Shown here piece by piece: positions 19,370 to 29,987 of a stretch of DNA of 64,000 nucleotides (within the stretch, counting starts at the first letter, position 1; each line of letters opens with the position of its first letter). The DNA is from Bacteroidota bacterium (GTDB taxonomy: Bacteria; Bacteroidota; Bacteroidia; Chitinophagales; Chitinophagaceae). The stretch spans positions 82,360-146,359 of the forward strand of contig VGGV01000003.1 in assembly GCA_016868455.1 (NCBI GenBank). The letters are read 5' to 3'. The notes beneath the pieces were generated by a model. It ran no database searches, was not told where the DNA came from, and was given only the letters and a program-made list of their open reading frames with translations. The position numbers were made by a program, and so were the translations under genes.

Positions 19370-20647
19370 ATGGAAACCTACGGCAAGATACTGCTCATCG
19401 CCATGCCCGCCTTCCTCTTTCTGGTTCTTTTTGAAAAATGGTGGGGCTGGTACAGGGGCAAAGATACCGTCCGCAATATGGACATGATATCCAGCCTCAG
19501 CAGCGGAGTAACCAATGTAACCAAGGATGTGCTCGGCCTCGCCATCGCCGTCAGCATTTATCCGTTTATGCTGAAACATCTTGCTGTTACTACCATAGAG
19601 AACAAACTCATCGTTTATATCCTCACTTTTATCATCATTGACTTCAACGGCTACTGGGTACACCGCTGGAGCCATAAGATAAATTTATTCTGGAACCTGC
19701 ATGTCATCCATCACAGCAGCGAGGAGTTTAACCTTGCCTGTGCGCTGAGGCAGAGCATTTCTTCCTTCTTCAACCTGTTTACCGTTTTATTATTACCGGC
19801 CGCTGTACTCGGCATACCGGAGCAGGTAATACAAATCGTTGGCCCTATCCAGCTATTTGCCCAGTTCTGGTACCATACGCAGCATATCAATAAAATGGGT
19901 TTCCTGGAAAAAATAATTGTTACACCCAGCCACCACCGGGTGCATCATGCCATCAACCCGGAGTACATGGACAAAAACCTTTCCCAGATTTTTATCATTT
20001 GGGACAAACTCTTTGGAACCTTTGTACAAGAAAACCCGGATCTGCGGCCTGTATATGGCATTACCCGCCCGGCCCGCACCTGGAACCCCATTAAAATAAA
20101 TTTCCAGCATATCTGGCTATTGATAAAAGATGCCTGGCGCACCAATAGCTGGAAAGAAAAATTTACGCTTTGGTTTAAGCCCACCGGCTACCGCCCGGCT
20201 GATGTGGCTGCCAAATACCCTGTGTGTAAAATTGAGGATGTATATCATTTTGAAAAATATGATACCAGGACCTCTCCCGCCCTCAGTGCATGGGCATGGT
20301 TCCAGTTGCTGTTTATCCTGCTTTCTGTAAGCTATCTCTTTGGCAATATTGCCTATATCAACAGCATTGACGGCAGTTATATTTACTGGTACGGCGCTTT
20401 TACCTTTTTAAGTGTATATGCTTTAACAGAACTAATGGACAGGAACCGTTACGCTATTGTATGGGAGGCGCTGCGCTGCGGGCTGGGGCTTTGGTTTTTG
20501 TGGGAGCAGGGGGATTGGTTTGGGGCGGGTCAGTGGTTGGCTACTATCAAATATATTTTAGCCGGGTATTTTATTTTGTCTTTGATGGTTAGCGGATGGT
20601 TCGCTTTGAGACATACGAGGGAAGACAGATTGGTTGCCCAACTTTAG
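19370..20647 (+). CDS. Sterol desaturase / fatty acid hydroxylase family membrane protein
   Basis: A 425-residue di-iron membrane enzyme. The histidine clusters of the superfamily are present: HRWSH (98-102), HVIHH (111-115), HTQHI (169-173) and SHHRVHH (187-193). Several transmembrane helices surround them, with extra C-terminal helices from about residue 300. The architecture (HRWSH plus a long C-terminal membrane domain) resembles alkylglycerol monooxygenase-like proteins, which act on lipid chains. The substrate cannot be told from sequence. It stands alone on the plus strand, starting 30 bases after the REP/RAYT element. Confidence 0.85.
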   Translation: METYGKILLIAMPAFLFLVLFEKWWGWYRGKDTVRNMDMISSLSSGVTNVTKDVLGLAIAVSIYPFMLKHLAVTTIENKLIVYILTFIIIDFNGYWVHRWSHKINLFWNLHVIHHSSEEFNLACALRQSISSFFNLFTVLLLPAAVLGIPEQVIQIVGPIQLFAQFWYHTQHINKMGFLEKIIVTPSHHRVHHAINPEYMDKNLSQIFIIWDKLFGTFVQENPDLRPVYGITRPARTWNPIKINFQHIWLLIKDAWRTNSWKEKFTLWFKPTGYRPADVAAKYPVCKIEDVYHFEKYDTRTSPALSAWAWFQLLFILLSVSYLFGNIAYINSIDGSYIYWYGAFTFLSVYALTELMDRNRYAIVWEALRCGLGLWFLWEQGDWFGAGQWLATIKYILAGYFILSLMVSGWFALRHTREDRLVAQL

Positions 20648-20651
20648 TGCT

Positions 20652-20714
20652 ATGCCGACGCTTGCGGTCGGCATCCCGACAAGCTTCTGAAGACTTCCAA
20701 AGGGGGAAGTCTTC
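20652..20714. repeat. Two adjacent palindromes
   Basis: ATGCCGAC/GTCGGCAT (20652-20674) followed by GAAGACTTCC/GGAAGTCTTC (20689-20714). They lie between the convergent sterol-desaturase and S41 peptidase genes. They may act as terminators but lack a clear T-run, and the first resembles common Bacteroidota intergenic repeats. Confidence 0.55.
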
Positions 20715-20784
20715 ACAGGGACTAAAATACTAAGGGATATAAAGTACCCGGAAACTGCCGGAAAAATTCATTCAACTTTAACCG

Positions 20785-22488
20785 CTACTTTCTTTTCTCC
20801 GCCTTAATCCGCTTCAGCATTTCCCTTGCATTTTTGCCGGTATCGCCGTTGGGGTCAATCTCAATGGCTTTGTTATAATACTCAATGGCCTTATCAATTT
20901 GCCCGGCTTTCCAGTAAGCTTCGGCATAACTGTCCCACGCATTGGCTGACTGGGGAAATAACCGGGTGTTCAGCCCGAATACATAGAGAGCTCCTTCGGT
21001 TTGCGCATCATTCAGCAGCCTGTAACCGGCATCATTCAGCTTTGCTTCAAAATTTATATAACGGTAGCGGGGATCGGCCACCATCTTCTTTGCTTCGACT
21101 TCCAGCTCGTTAAACTTGCGGGCCATAAATAAATCCTGCAGGTAACGGAAGGGGTCAGTCACAACAGCGCTGTCTTTAAAATTCAGGCAGGCATCCAGCA
21201 CCGGATCTTTATTGGTTTTGTATTCGTCAAAGCTCATGTCCACTGCCAGTTGCGGCGCCAGCCAGTCGGCATTTTCCCATTGCGGCTTATCCTGCCACCA
21301 CGCAAATGAAAGAAATACCGGTATCCCTGTTTTGGGCAGGTCAAACCGGCGGGTATCGCCATAGAAATTTATATTCTCAGCAGTGGGTTCGCCCACAAAT
21401 ATGGCATTGGTGTAATTACTGAATTCATTCACCAGGTTCTGGCAGGCAGAAAAAGTGCGCCGGCCGGTGATGACAAATAGTTTCCCCGGTTGGTTTATCT
21501 TTTTGCTTTCGATAATTCCTGTTACTACCGGTTTGTTTTTATAATTGTTGCCGCCGCCGTTCAGTCTTACATCAATCACCAGTTTGTCCACATCATTTTT
21601 ATCAATGAACTCAAAAACTCTTTTGTAAAAGGCTTCAATTGTTTCTGTTTTGTCATCCTGCACCTGGCTTTGCCGCACATAGACTGTTTTGCTTTCGGGT
21701 AAAAACTCATAATAATAAATCTTATCCAGGTTTTTCAGGTCATAAGGTGTGTTGTCCTGGTTGCGGGCACTTATCCAGTCGCCTTCATTTTTGGCTAAAC
21801 CATAATTTCTCGGCAAATGAAAACCTCCCACCCCTTCAATGGCCTGCTCAAATGTTTTACCGTCTTTTTCAAATGTGTAGCGGATGGCCTGTTTCAGTTC
21901 TTTGGTAACACCCTGTGCATGCAGGGCTTCGGGTATAGCCAGCATATCCAGCCCGTATCCTTTAAAGTATTGATCATTCTCCGAAGGTACCAGCGGTTTT
22001 ATTTTTTCAAGCGCCTGCTGCACCGGCATGCCTTCTATCTTCAGCAATTTTGCTCCCACTACGCCTGCATATTTTTTATCAGCGCCTTCGGCATAAATGC
22101 CATCGCTGAACCAGTAAAAGTTTATTGGCGCCACATGGTATTTAAAGGGGCTTTGCCTCCAACTCATAGCTGTATGGCCGTATTTAAACATGGCTACGAT
22201 GCGGCCAAGGCCTGCCTGCCGCTCATGCACCTGCATGGAGGGTATTTCTTTGTACAACTTCTCTACCGCCATATCAAAATCTTCAGCTGTTACTTTTTAA
22301 AACAGAAAGGAATACTCCTTATGCACAGTCTGTTGCAAAAAACGAAGGTCTGACTGCCAGTCGGCAGCGGTCAGTTTATCCTGCGCAATAGACGTAGCGG
22401 ACTGCAACCCAACATGCCCTTCCTGGGCATTGGCAGCGGTAATAAGAACGAGACTGTAAGCAAGCAGCAGGCTTTTTTTCATGGTCAT
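20785..22488 (-). pseudogene. S41-family (tail-specific) peptidase with TPR tail, interrupted by an in-frame TAA
   Basis: The frame starts at 22488 with a signal peptide (MTMKKSLLLAYSLVLITAANA) and runs 63 codons to TAA at 22297-22299. It continues in the same frame from the next codon (KVTAEDFDMAVEKL) to 20785. Reading TTT-TAA-AAA as TTT-AAA-AAA would give FKKV, so a single base change explains the stop. The downstream part has the S41 core (DKLVIDVRLNGGGNN, GRRTFSACQNLVNEF with the nucleophile Ser in TFSA) and a C-terminal tetratricopeptide repeat (AEAYWKAGQIDKAIEYYNKA). An ATG at 22270-22272 could allow expression of a signal-less form. Exported proteases of this family cleave near C-termini. 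Confidence 0.8.
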
Positions 22489-22691
22489 GTTTTTAGAAAG
22501 TTAGGTAATACCAAAGCCCATTGCAGCAAGTCTTTGAAAAAAGGATTAAAACAATGGCAGGTATCATAACCTGACGCCAGGAATATGCAGGATGTTACAG
22601 AAATTATTACCGCTGGTGTAAATAAATACAACGCAAAGAGAATGGTACAGCGCCTGTACCAGTGGGGGCTTAAAAGTCTGTTTATATAATA

Positions 22692-23051
22692 TTAACCACA
22701 GGTGAAAGTGATCCTGAACCCGTTCAGGTCTTCAAAAACCACTTCCTTTTTGCTGCTGAAAGGTTCTTCGGTAAGCTCAATGATCCTTGCTTTTGTTTCC
22801 AGCCGTTCCACCAGGTCGTTCAATGAACCGACCCGGAAAAAAAGACCAGCGTCTTTTACTGCATTGTTTTTTTCTGCAGGAAAAGAAAAAAGCATAAATG
22901 CCGCACCTTCCCATTCCAGCTGCGCCCAGGTAAGCTCTGCTTCCGGGTCCCAGAAACGGTTACTGCCGGTGCAGCGAAAACCAAGACTTTCATACCAAAC
23001 CACAGTTTGTTCAACATTGGTGACACCCAAAAAAGGAATGCAAACGGCCAT
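22692..23051 (-). CDS. VOC-superfamily protein (glyoxalase/bleomycin-resistance fold)
   Basis: A 119-residue single-domain vicinal-oxygen-chelate protein: CIPFLGVTNVEQTVVWYESLG at the start and VVFEDLNGFRITF at the end are typical of the paired beta-alpha-beta-beta-beta fold. The metal ligands are not complete: the first ligand position has Pro/Phe and the last has Asp/Gly, where Glu or His is expected. Catalysis is therefore uncertain. It is a monocistronic gene downstream of an array of inverted repeats (23104-23188). Confidence 0.75.
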   Translation of the reverse strand: MAVCIPFLGVTNVEQTVVWYESLGFRCTGSNRFWDPEAELTWAQLEWEGAAFMLFSFPAEKNNAVKDAGLFFRVGSLNDLVERLETKARIIELTEEPFSSKKEVVFEDLNGFRITFTCG

Positions 23052-23103
23052 GCAGGGCGGGATTTCCTGATAAAACGAATTGAGATGCGATATATTTCAT
23101 GTG

Positions 23104-23188
23104 TATACCATTTATACTATTAAATAGATCAAATGGTATAACCATTATTGATTGGCGGTTGGTGTAGCGGCCTTAGCTTAATGGTTAT
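23104..23188. promoter_or_regulatory. Nested inverted repeats upstream of the VOC gene
   Basis: TATACCATTT (23104-23113) pairs with AAATGGTATA (23131-23140). Overlapping it, ATAACCATTA (23138-23147) pairs with TAATGGTTAT (23179-23188). A related AATAACCGTTATT lies near 23213. All are in the 179-base gap before the VOC start and could be operator sites. No regulator is adjacent. Confidence 0.4.
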
Positions 23189-23230
23189 TTCATGACATCA
23201 TCCTCAAAAAAGGAATAACCGTTATTATTA

Positions 23231-24718
23231 CTACAAAGGGGCTTTCACCAGTTCATTATTTACCGTGCGCCAGAGACGCAGCGGGTTTTCATTCTTCAGT
23301 TCATCCGGCAGTAAACTGTCAGGCCAGTTTTGAAAAGCCACAGGTCTTGCAAACCGTTTAATAGCGTCAGCGCCAACGGAACCAAATCTTGAATCAGTTG
23401 TGGACGGAAATGGGCCACCGTGCTGCATGCTTAAACAAACTTCCACACCGGTTGGCACACCATTAAGTATTATACGTCCACAAATATTTTTAACAGCTTC
23501 CACCAGTTCCTCATTATTTTTTATGTCATCATCGGCGGCCATCAGTGTAGCTGTAAGTTGTCCTTCCATATGCTTTGCCACTTCCAGCATTTCATTCTTG
23601 TCTTTGCACCGGATGATCAAAGAAAACGGGCCGAACACTTCCTGGTGCAGTACCGGGTTATTGATAAAGGCGGCGCCTGTTGCAGTCGCAATAGTAGCAA
23701 TGCCCTTTCCCTCTGCGGCTACGGCTTCTGCCACCGCTACTGTGTCAACTTCAGGATGTGCCAATGATGTTTTTCTTTTTTCCGTGTAATTTTTATAAAC
23801 GCCTGTATGCAGCATCGGGGCAGGTAACGTTTTTTTGATTTCTTCTCCAAGTGTTTCAATAAATTTTTTCAGGTCAGCATTATCAATCCCAATCAGCAGG
23901 CCCGGGTTGGTGCAGAATTGACCAACGCCCAATGTAATGGATCCGGCATATAGCTTCGCCATATCAGCAGCTGCTGTTTTCATTTTCTCAGGCAATAAAA
24001 AAACAGGATTGATGCTGCTCATTTCTGCAAAAACCGGAATGGGTTCTTTGCGCTGATTGGCCCAGTCGAATAATTGCTTGCCGCCAATATACGAACCAGT
24101 AAAACCTACGGCCCTTGTGTATGGATGTTCCAACAACGCTTTGCCTACTTCAAATGATACGCCGTGAAGGTGGGTGAAAATTCCATCCGGCATATTACAT
24201 TCAGCAACCGCTTTTAAAATAGCGCCGGCCATCAGTTCACTGGTTCCCGGATGCGCAGGATGCGCTTTTACAATCACCGGGCATCCGGCAGCAAAAGCAC
24301 TTGCAGTATCACCACCGGCAGTAGAATATGCAAAGGGAAAATTAGCAGCGCCAAAAACAACTACAGGCCCCAGCGGCACCAGCATCTTACGGATATCAGG
24401 TTTTGGAGGATTTTTATCCGGTATAGCTGTATCAATCCTTGCTTCCAGCCAGTCGCCTTTTTCACAGGCTTCTGCATAAGATGTTAACTGAAACATGGTA
24501 CGGGCCCTTTCATTCCGTAGCCTTGCTTCCGGAAGATTTGTTTCCCTTCCTGCTGTAATGAGCAGTTCATCTCCCAGCGCTTCAATTTCATTTGCGATGG
24601 CCCGCATCAATTCAGCCCGCTGTTTCAATGAACAGTTTCTGTAAACATGAAAAGCTTTCCATGCCTGCTGCAGGGCATTGTCAATTTCCTGTATCGTTGC
24701 CTCTTTGTACATACGCAT
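23231..24718 (-). CDS. NADP-type aldehyde dehydrogenase, probably 2,5-dioxopentanoate (alpha-ketoglutarate semialdehyde) dehydrogenase
   Basis: A 495-residue ALDH. The general base Glu232 lies in VFAEMSSINPVFLLP and the nucleophile Cys269 in GVGQFCTNPGLL. These motif forms match the alpha-ketoglutarate semialdehyde dehydrogenase branch. It would oxidise the deaminase product to 2-oxoglutarate, the last step of hydroxyproline breakdown (the same step ends L-arabinose or glucarate routes elsewhere). The ATG (24716-24718) overlaps the stop codon of the upstream DHDPS-family gene by one base in TAATG, which shows translational coupling and supports a joint pathway role. Confidence 0.9.
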   Translation of the reverse strand: MRMYKEATIQEIDNALQQAWKAFHVYRNCSLKQRAELMRAIANEIEALGDELLITAGRETNLPEARLRNERARTMFQLTSYAEACEKGDWLEARIDTAIPDKNPPKPDIRKMLVPLGPVVVFGAANFPFAYSTAGGDTASAFAAGCPVIVKAHPAHPGTSELMAGAILKAVAECNMPDGIFTHLHGVSFEVGKALLEHPYTRAVGFTGSYIGGKQLFDWANQRKEPIPVFAEMSSINPVFLLPEKMKTAAADMAKLYAGSITLGVGQFCTNPGLLIGIDNADLKKFIETLGEEIKKTLPAPMLHTGVYKNYTEKRKTSLAHPEVDTVAVAEAVAAEGKGIATIATATGAAFINNPVLHQEVFGPFSLIIRCKDKNEMLEVAKHMEGQLTATLMAADDDIKNNEELVEAVKNICGRIILNGVPTGVEVCLSMQHGGPFPSTTDSRFGSVGADAIKRFARPVAFQNWPDSLLPDELKNENPLRLWRTVNNELVKAPL

Positions 24719-25614
24719 TAAACAACCGGTCTTTTTGTAATCCCATCATTGATTACTTTCAGTATTCTTTCTCTCTCTTCGCCTTCAAGTGTCAGCCTCG
24801 GCGCCCTTACATATTCACTGCCGATACCGGTCTGCGCCGCAGCCAGTTTGATGTACTGCACCAGTTTGGGATGTAAATCCAGTTCCAGCAATGGCATGAA
24901 CCATCGGTAAATTCTTGTTGCTTCCTCAATCTTCCCGGCCTTTACCAGGTTATAAATGGCTACTGTTTCTTTTGGGAAAGCACACACCAGGCCGGCCACC
25001 CAGCCATCAGCGCCCAGGCAAAGTTCCTCCATGGCCAGTGTATCCACCCCGCAAAGGATTTTGATCCGTTCGCCAAACCTGTTTTTCATCCGTGTGAGGT
25101 TGGTCACATCCCTTGAACTTTCTTTTAACGCCTGTATATTCTGATGTTTAACCAGTTCGTCAAACATATCAGGCCGGGTGTCAATTTTATAATCCACCGG
25201 GTTGTTGTAGATCATAATGGGAAGGTCAGTTGAGTTGGCCACGGATTTGAAATAAGTGATCGTTTCCCTGTCATCGGTTTTGTAACGCATCGGCGGCAAC
25301 AGCATCAGTCCGTCAGCGCCCCATTTTCTTGCATTGGCTGCCTGTTCAATGGCATCTTTTGTTGTGCTTTCTGCTATATTTAATATTACCGGGATTCTCC
25401 CGTTGATGTATTCAACAGAAAACTCCACCAGTTCTTCTTTTTCCTGAACCGTTATTGCGCTGGCCTCACCCAAAGAGCCGCCGATGATAATGCCGTGCAC
25501 TCCTGCATCCAGTTGCGCCTGCAGGTTTTTTTCATACACAACCAGATCAAGTTTGTCATCGGCTGTAAACGGGGTGAGCAGGGCAGGAAAAACGCCTTTC
25601 CATTCAAATGCCAT
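24718..25614 (-). CDS. DHDPS/NAL-family lyase, probably 1-pyrroline-4-hydroxy-2-carboxylate deaminase
   Basis: A 298-residue class I aldolase-fold enzyme. The Schiff-base Lys164 (IQALKESS) and Tyr136 (LPIMIYNNP) are in place, and the phosphate/carboxylate loop is GGSLGEASA (residues 45-53). Members of this family include dihydrodipicolinate synthase, N-acetylneuraminate lyase and the deaminase of hydroxyproline catabolism. Coupling by TAATG to the semialdehyde dehydrogenase gene, with hydroxyproline epimerase nearby, favours the deaminase that makes 2,5-dioxopentanoate. It is first in a two-gene operon and divergent from the subtilase at 25772. Confidence 0.88.
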   Translation of the reverse strand: MAFEWKGVFPALLTPFTADDKLDLVVYEKNLQAQLDAGVHGIIIGGSLGEASAITVQEKEELVEFSVEYINGRIPVILNIAESTTKDAIEQAANARKWGADGLMLLPPMRYKTDDRETITYFKSVANSTDLPIMIYNNPVDYKIDTRPDMFDELVKHQNIQALKESSRDVTNLTRMKNRFGERIKILCGVDTLAMEELCLGADGWVAGLVCAFPKETVAIYNLVKAGKIEEATRIYRWFMPLLELDLHPKLVQYIKLAAAQTGIGSEYVRAPRLTLEGEERERILKVINDGITKRPVV

Positions 25615-25741
25615 ATCGGTTCTTTTTATTTTTTTAAAGGTAAGTCATTCAGTAATTTATCAGTCTGAAATGCTTTTTTTTATATCTGCTAAGCGTAAAA
25701 AAAACCCAATTAAATACTCCCGCATATTTTTAATGGTAATA

Positions 25742-25749
25742 TATCTTTG
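25742..25749 (+). promoter_or_regulatory. -7 element of the subtilase gene
   Basis: TATCTTTG matches TAnnTTTG. It is 22 bases before the ATG at 25772. The -33 box is weak. Confidence 0.5.
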
Positions 25750-25771
25750 TGGCCGAACTAAAACCCAAAAA

Positions 25772-28700
25772 ATGAAAGTGCATTTTACCCGCATTCTGCA
25801 AGCTGTTATTTTCTTAATGCTTCCGGTCTGGATGAAGGCCCAGCCCGCCACCGATTATACTATCCTGCTTAATTCAGGAAAATTTGTTCCGGAAGCCAAT
25901 ATCAGCACCGTTAAAAAAAGTGATGATGTGTTTCAGCAAAGCCTGTTTGGGAATAACCACTATGTTACCATTCAGTTATATAAACTGCCCGACCAGGCTA
26001 CCCGGAACCGCCTTGACGAAGCAGGAATACGCCTGGCAGATTATATTCCAAACCTGGCCTATACCGCTGTTGTGCCTGCAGGACTCAGCACTGAACAACT
26101 GAAGGCATTACCTTTAAGAAGCATTTTCAGGTTTTCTGCTTTTCAAAAAACATCCACACCGGTTTTTAGAGGTGAAGTGCCTGCACATGCTGTAAAAACA
26201 GCAGGCTATGCCGATGTTGTTGTTATTGCTTACGAAAAATTAACTGCTGACCGCATTACAGTAAACCTGGCTGGCCTGGATGCGCAGATTATCGAAGAGA
26301 TGCCTGATTACAGAAGTTTTACAATAAGAATTAACCGTGATAACCTCCTGAAGCTGGCAGATCTTGCGTTTGTACAATGGGTTGAATTTATTGAAGAGCC
26401 GGTTGAGAAAGAGAATTTGTTGGGCCGGACATTGCACCGGGTAAATGTGCTGAACGACGGAGTCCGCAACCTAAAGGGTGACGGAATTAATGTAGGCATC
26501 TGGGATGAAGGCGAAATAAGCCCCCACCTGGATTTTTCCCCTGCAGGGCGACTGAACCAGATTGAGACCAGTTCACCTTCCAGCCACTCCACACATTGCG
26601 CCGGTACCATACTGGGCAGGGGGCTGATTGATCACCGTGCAAGGGGAATGGCTCCCAATGCCACACTCTACTCTTATAATTTTGCCGGCAATGTTCAAAC
26701 GGAAATGGCCACTGCCATTCCGACTTACAATCTTTTGGTAAGCAGCCATTCCTATGGCGGCTCCGTTTCTGCCTGCAATATTAACGGAGCACAAATTCAG
26801 TACACTGCAACCAGCCGGGCTACAGATATTAATTTGAATAATTTTCCCACGCACCTGCATGTACATTCCGCCGGAAATTCACAGGGATCCTGCCCGGGCG
26901 GGTGGTATACCATTACCGGAAGCGGCAAGACTGCAAAAAACAATTTGCTCTGTGCCAATATTACCACGGCTGAAGCTCTATCAGGAAGCAGCAGCTGCGG
27001 CCCCACACAGGATGGAAGGATTAAACCGGAGATCAGTTCATTCGGTACAAGTGTGTTTTCAACATACCTGCCTCTGAATACTTACGGAACAATTTCCGGT
27101 ACTTCGATGGCCACACCGGGTGTTGCAGGGTCAGCCGTGCTTTTGTATCAGCGTTACAAGCAACTGAACAGTAACAATAACCCGCCTTCATCTTTAATTA
27201 AAAATACAATTTGCAATACTGCGCAGGATTTGGGAAATCCCGGCCCTGATTACCGGTTTGGATTTGGACGGATCAATGCTCTCGGTGCGGTGCGGATACT
27301 GGAGGAAACCCGTTTTGTGGTAAACAGCATAGCTAACGGCGCAACCAATAATGTTACGATTACTGTACCGGCAGGTGCCGCCCGTCTTAAAGTGATGCTT
27401 AACTGGAACGATCCGGCTGGTGCTGCCAATGCAAACCCTGCACTGATTAATAACCTTGATTTATCCGTAATCAATGGCGCTACTACCACATTGCCCTGGG
27501 TACTGGATCCCAACAATCCCGCCAATAATGCTGTAAGGGCGGTGGATAATTTCAGCAATATGGAGCAGGTAACCATTGATAATCCGCCTGCCGGCAGCTA
27601 TACACTTCAGGTAACAGGTACTGCCATCCCCAGCGGCCCCAACCAGCAATATGCACTGACCTGGGATATTCAAATGCCGCATATTGAAGTCATTTATCCC
27701 AACGGCAATGAATCTTTCAGCCCCGGCAACCAGGAAACCATTACCTGGAACAACGCAGGCTTCAGCTCCACACAAACCATTGAGTATTCCGTCAATAATG
27801 GAGCCAGCTGGACCACAATTGTTTCCAGTATCGCTGCCACTACCACCCGTTTTGTATGGACAGTTCCGGCTGACAATACTTCAACAGCGCTGATCAGGAT
27901 AACAAGCGGTTCAATTACTGATGTAAGTGATGCGACATTCAGAATACTGGGTACGGTAACCGGCTTCAGCGGCAGCGGAAGCACCTGTACTGCCGGTGAA
28001 GTCATTTTTACTTGGAACGCCGTACCCAATGCCACGCATTACGACATTTATAATCTTGATGCTTCCGGCAATTTTGCCTTACTGGCGCCGAACATTACTG
28101 CCACTTCCTATTCAGCAACCGGACTTACTCCCGGGGCCAGCATGTGGTTTACGATCCGGGCAAAAAATAACAGCACCAATGCAGAAGGTGAAAGGGCTAA
28201 TGCCATTAATGTCACCGTATCAACCGGCGGGGGCGGTATGGGACCGATGGGACCCATTACGGGACAAAACAATATTTGTGGTAACCCTTCCGGAATAATA
28301 TATTCTGTAGCACCGGTAAGCGGCGCAACATCCTATACATGGTCTGTTCCTTCCGGGGCCAGCATTGCCTCCGGACAAGGTACTACAACAATAACCGTTA
28401 ATTATCCTCCGGGAAGCGCAAGCGGAAATATCAGTGTTTTTGCAAGCAATGGCACCTGTCAGAATGCACCTGCCAACCTTGCCATCACCATCAACCCGCT
28501 GCCTTCAGCGCCAACCAGCGGTGGTAATCAAAGCCAGACAGTTTGTTTACCTGCCCCGATACCAACATTAACTGCAACAGCCAGTGTTCCTTCCGGACAC
28601 ACAGTGGTTTGGTATAATGCAGCAACCGGAGGAAGCACAGTAACCAATCCCACACTAAGCACAGCCGGAACGGTAACGTATTATGCTGCCAGCAGGCATA

Positions 28701-29707
28701 CAGCTTCCGGATGTGAAAGCAGCACCAGAACGGCAGTTACCTTAACGATCACTACAGTTGCTCAAGCTTCCGTTTCAGCCGGCGGAGCCACCACCTTCTG
28801 CCAGGGCGGAAGCGTAACATTAACGGCCAACAACGGAACATCCTACAACTGGAGCAATGGCGCCACTACCCAATCCATTACAGTAAGCACATCCGGCAGC
28901 TATTCCGTAACTGTTACTACCGGCGGATGCACCAGTACTTCTCCCGCAGTAAATGTTACGGTGGTTGCGCTGCCTGAGGCAAACATCACCGCCAGCGGAC
29001 CACTTGCCTTCTGCCAGGGAGGCAATGTATTGCTTACAGCCTCAGCCGGCACATCATGGCAGTGGAGCAACGGCGCTACAACACAATCCATCACCGTCAC
29101 TAATACGGGTAATCATTCCGTAACGGTAACCAATGCGAACGGATGCTCAGCTACCTCCGCAGCCACTGCGGTTAGTGTAAGCCCGAATCCAGTCGTTACG
29201 TTGACAGCAGCTCCTTATACAAGGCTGTTCCCCGGCCTCACCACCACTCTTACAGCCAATGTAACACCGGCAGGTTCCTATAATTACACCTGGTTTAAAG
29301 ACAATGTACGGGTACCCGGAATCAATGGCCCGGTACTGAGTGGTATTGACCCGTACAAACTCGGAAGTTATACCGCGACTGTCACCAACACTGCCGGTCT
29401 GCCATGTTCTGACACTTCGCCCGCAGTGCTCATCGCTGATTCGGCAACCACAAAGCTTTTCATTCTTCCCAATCCCAACCGTGGCAAGTTTGATGTGGTG
29501 TATCACAGCCCCGGCAATAATACCTATACGCTGAACATTTATGATAGTAAAGGTTCGCTGGTGTTTGAAAAATCATACAACATCAGTTCGCCTTATCAGC
29601 GTATGGAAGTGAACCTTGCCCTGCCTGGCAGGAAAGGATTGTACTTTGTAGTGCTCTCTGGCAGAGGCAATCCAAGGCTCGCCACCGGTAAAGTAGTGAT
29701 TCAATAG
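25772..29707 (+). CDS. Secreted subtilisin-like serine protease (S8) with Fn3/Ig modules and T9SS sorting domain
   Basis: The start is the ATG at 25772 ([24 protein letters not shown]), giving 1311 residues, because the longer upstream frame crosses the promoter. The signal peptide and a prodomain lead into the S8 domain with Asp245 (GIWDEG), His275 (HSTHCAG) and Ser445 (GTSMATPG). A jelly-roll P-domain-like region follows (about 500-640), then a fibronectin type III module (about 730-820) and PKD/Ig-like modules, including two close repeats with FCQGG and [16 protein letters not shown] type A T9SS sorting domain ([13 protein letters not shown], ending ATGKVVIQ) closes the protein. It is an extracellular protease, possibly supplying proline- or hydroxyproline-containing peptides for the neighbouring pathway (inference). 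Confidence 0.92.
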   Translation: MKVHFTRILQAVIFLMLPVWMKAQPATDYTILLNSGKFVPEANISTVKKSDDVFQQSLFGNNHYVTIQLYKLPDQATRNRLDEAGIRLADYIPNLAYTAVVPAGLSTEQLKALPLRSIFRFSAFQKTSTPVFRGEVPAHAVKTAGYADVVVIAYEKLTADRITVNLAGLDAQIIEEMPDYRSFTIRINRDNLLKLADLAFVQWVEFIEEPVEKENLLGRTLHRVNVLNDGVRNLKGDGINVGIWDEGEISPHLDFSPAGRLNQIETSSPSSHSTHCAGTILGRGLIDHRARGMAPNATLYSYNFAGNVQTEMATAIPTYNLLVSSHSYGGSVSACNINGAQIQYTATSRATDINLNNFPTHLHVHSAGNSQGSCPGGWYTITGSGKTAKNNLLCANITTAEALSGSSSCGPTQDGRIKPEISSFGTSVFSTYLPLNTYGTISGTSMATPGVAGSAVLLYQRYKQLNSNNNPPSSLIKNTICNTAQDLGNPGPDYRFGFGRINALGAVRILEETRFVVNSIANGATNNVTITVPAGAARLKVMLNWNDPAGAANANPALINNLDLSVINGATTTLPWVLDPNNPANNAVRAVDNFSNMEQVTIDNPPAGSYTLQVTGTAIPSGPNQQYALTWDIQMPHIEVIYPNGNESFSPGNQETITWNNAGFSSTQTIEYSVNNGASWTTIVSSIAATTTRFVWTVPADNTSTALIRITSGSITDVSDATFRILGTVTGFSGSGSTCTAGEVIFTWNAVPNATHYDIYNLDASGNFALLAPNITATSYSATGLTPGASMWFTIRAKNNSTNAEGERANAINVTVSTGGGGMGPMGPITGQNNICGNPSGIIYSVAPVSGATSYTWSVPSGASIASGQGTTTITVNYPPGSASGNISVFASNGTCQNAPANLAITINPLPSAPTSGGNQSQTVCLPAPIPTLTATASVPSGHTVVWYNAATGGSTVTNPTLSTAGTVTYYAASRHTASGCESSTRTAVTLTITTVAQASVSAGGATTFCQGGSVTLTANNGTSYNWSNGATTQSITVSTSGSYSVTVTTGGCTSTSPAVNVTVVALPEANITASGPLAFCQGGNVLLTASAGTSWQWSNGATTQSITVTNTGNHSVTVTNANGCSATSAATAVSVSPNPVVTLTAAPYTRLFPGLTTTLTANVTPAGSYNYTWFKDNVRVPGINGPVLSGIDPYKLGSYTATVTNTAGLPCSDTSPAVLIADSATTKLFILPNPNRGKFDVVYHSPGNNTYTLNIYDSKGSLVFEKSYNISSPYQRMEVNLALPGRKGLYFVVLSGRGNPRLATGKVVIQ

Positions 29708-29734
29708 CCGGTAAATTTAAATGACTGGGAAATC

Positions 29735-29766
29735 AAAAGCCAGTTGCTGCAGCAACTGGCTTTTTT
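29735..29766. terminator. Bidirectional rho-independent terminator
   Basis: AAAGCCAGTTGCTG pairs with CAGCAACTGGCTTT, followed by T6 on the plus strand and preceded by A4. It separates the subtilase gene from the convergent der gene. Confidence 0.85.
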
Positions 29767-29987
29767 GTACACAAATGAAATGAAGGTTAAGATATTTTTT
29801 TTACTCCACCGCAGGTTATTCGCCTCATCAAACCGGGCTTTCAATTCTACAAACACGGTTACCTTCTTACCGTTTTTGGCGTATAACAAAAAGGTTCCAG
29901 GGGATTTTTGGATAACGAAAGTTAAGACTTCTGGAAAAAATAAAAGTTAAGCCCGACCGGTTTCTTTATTTTATTGTGGGGAAAAAG

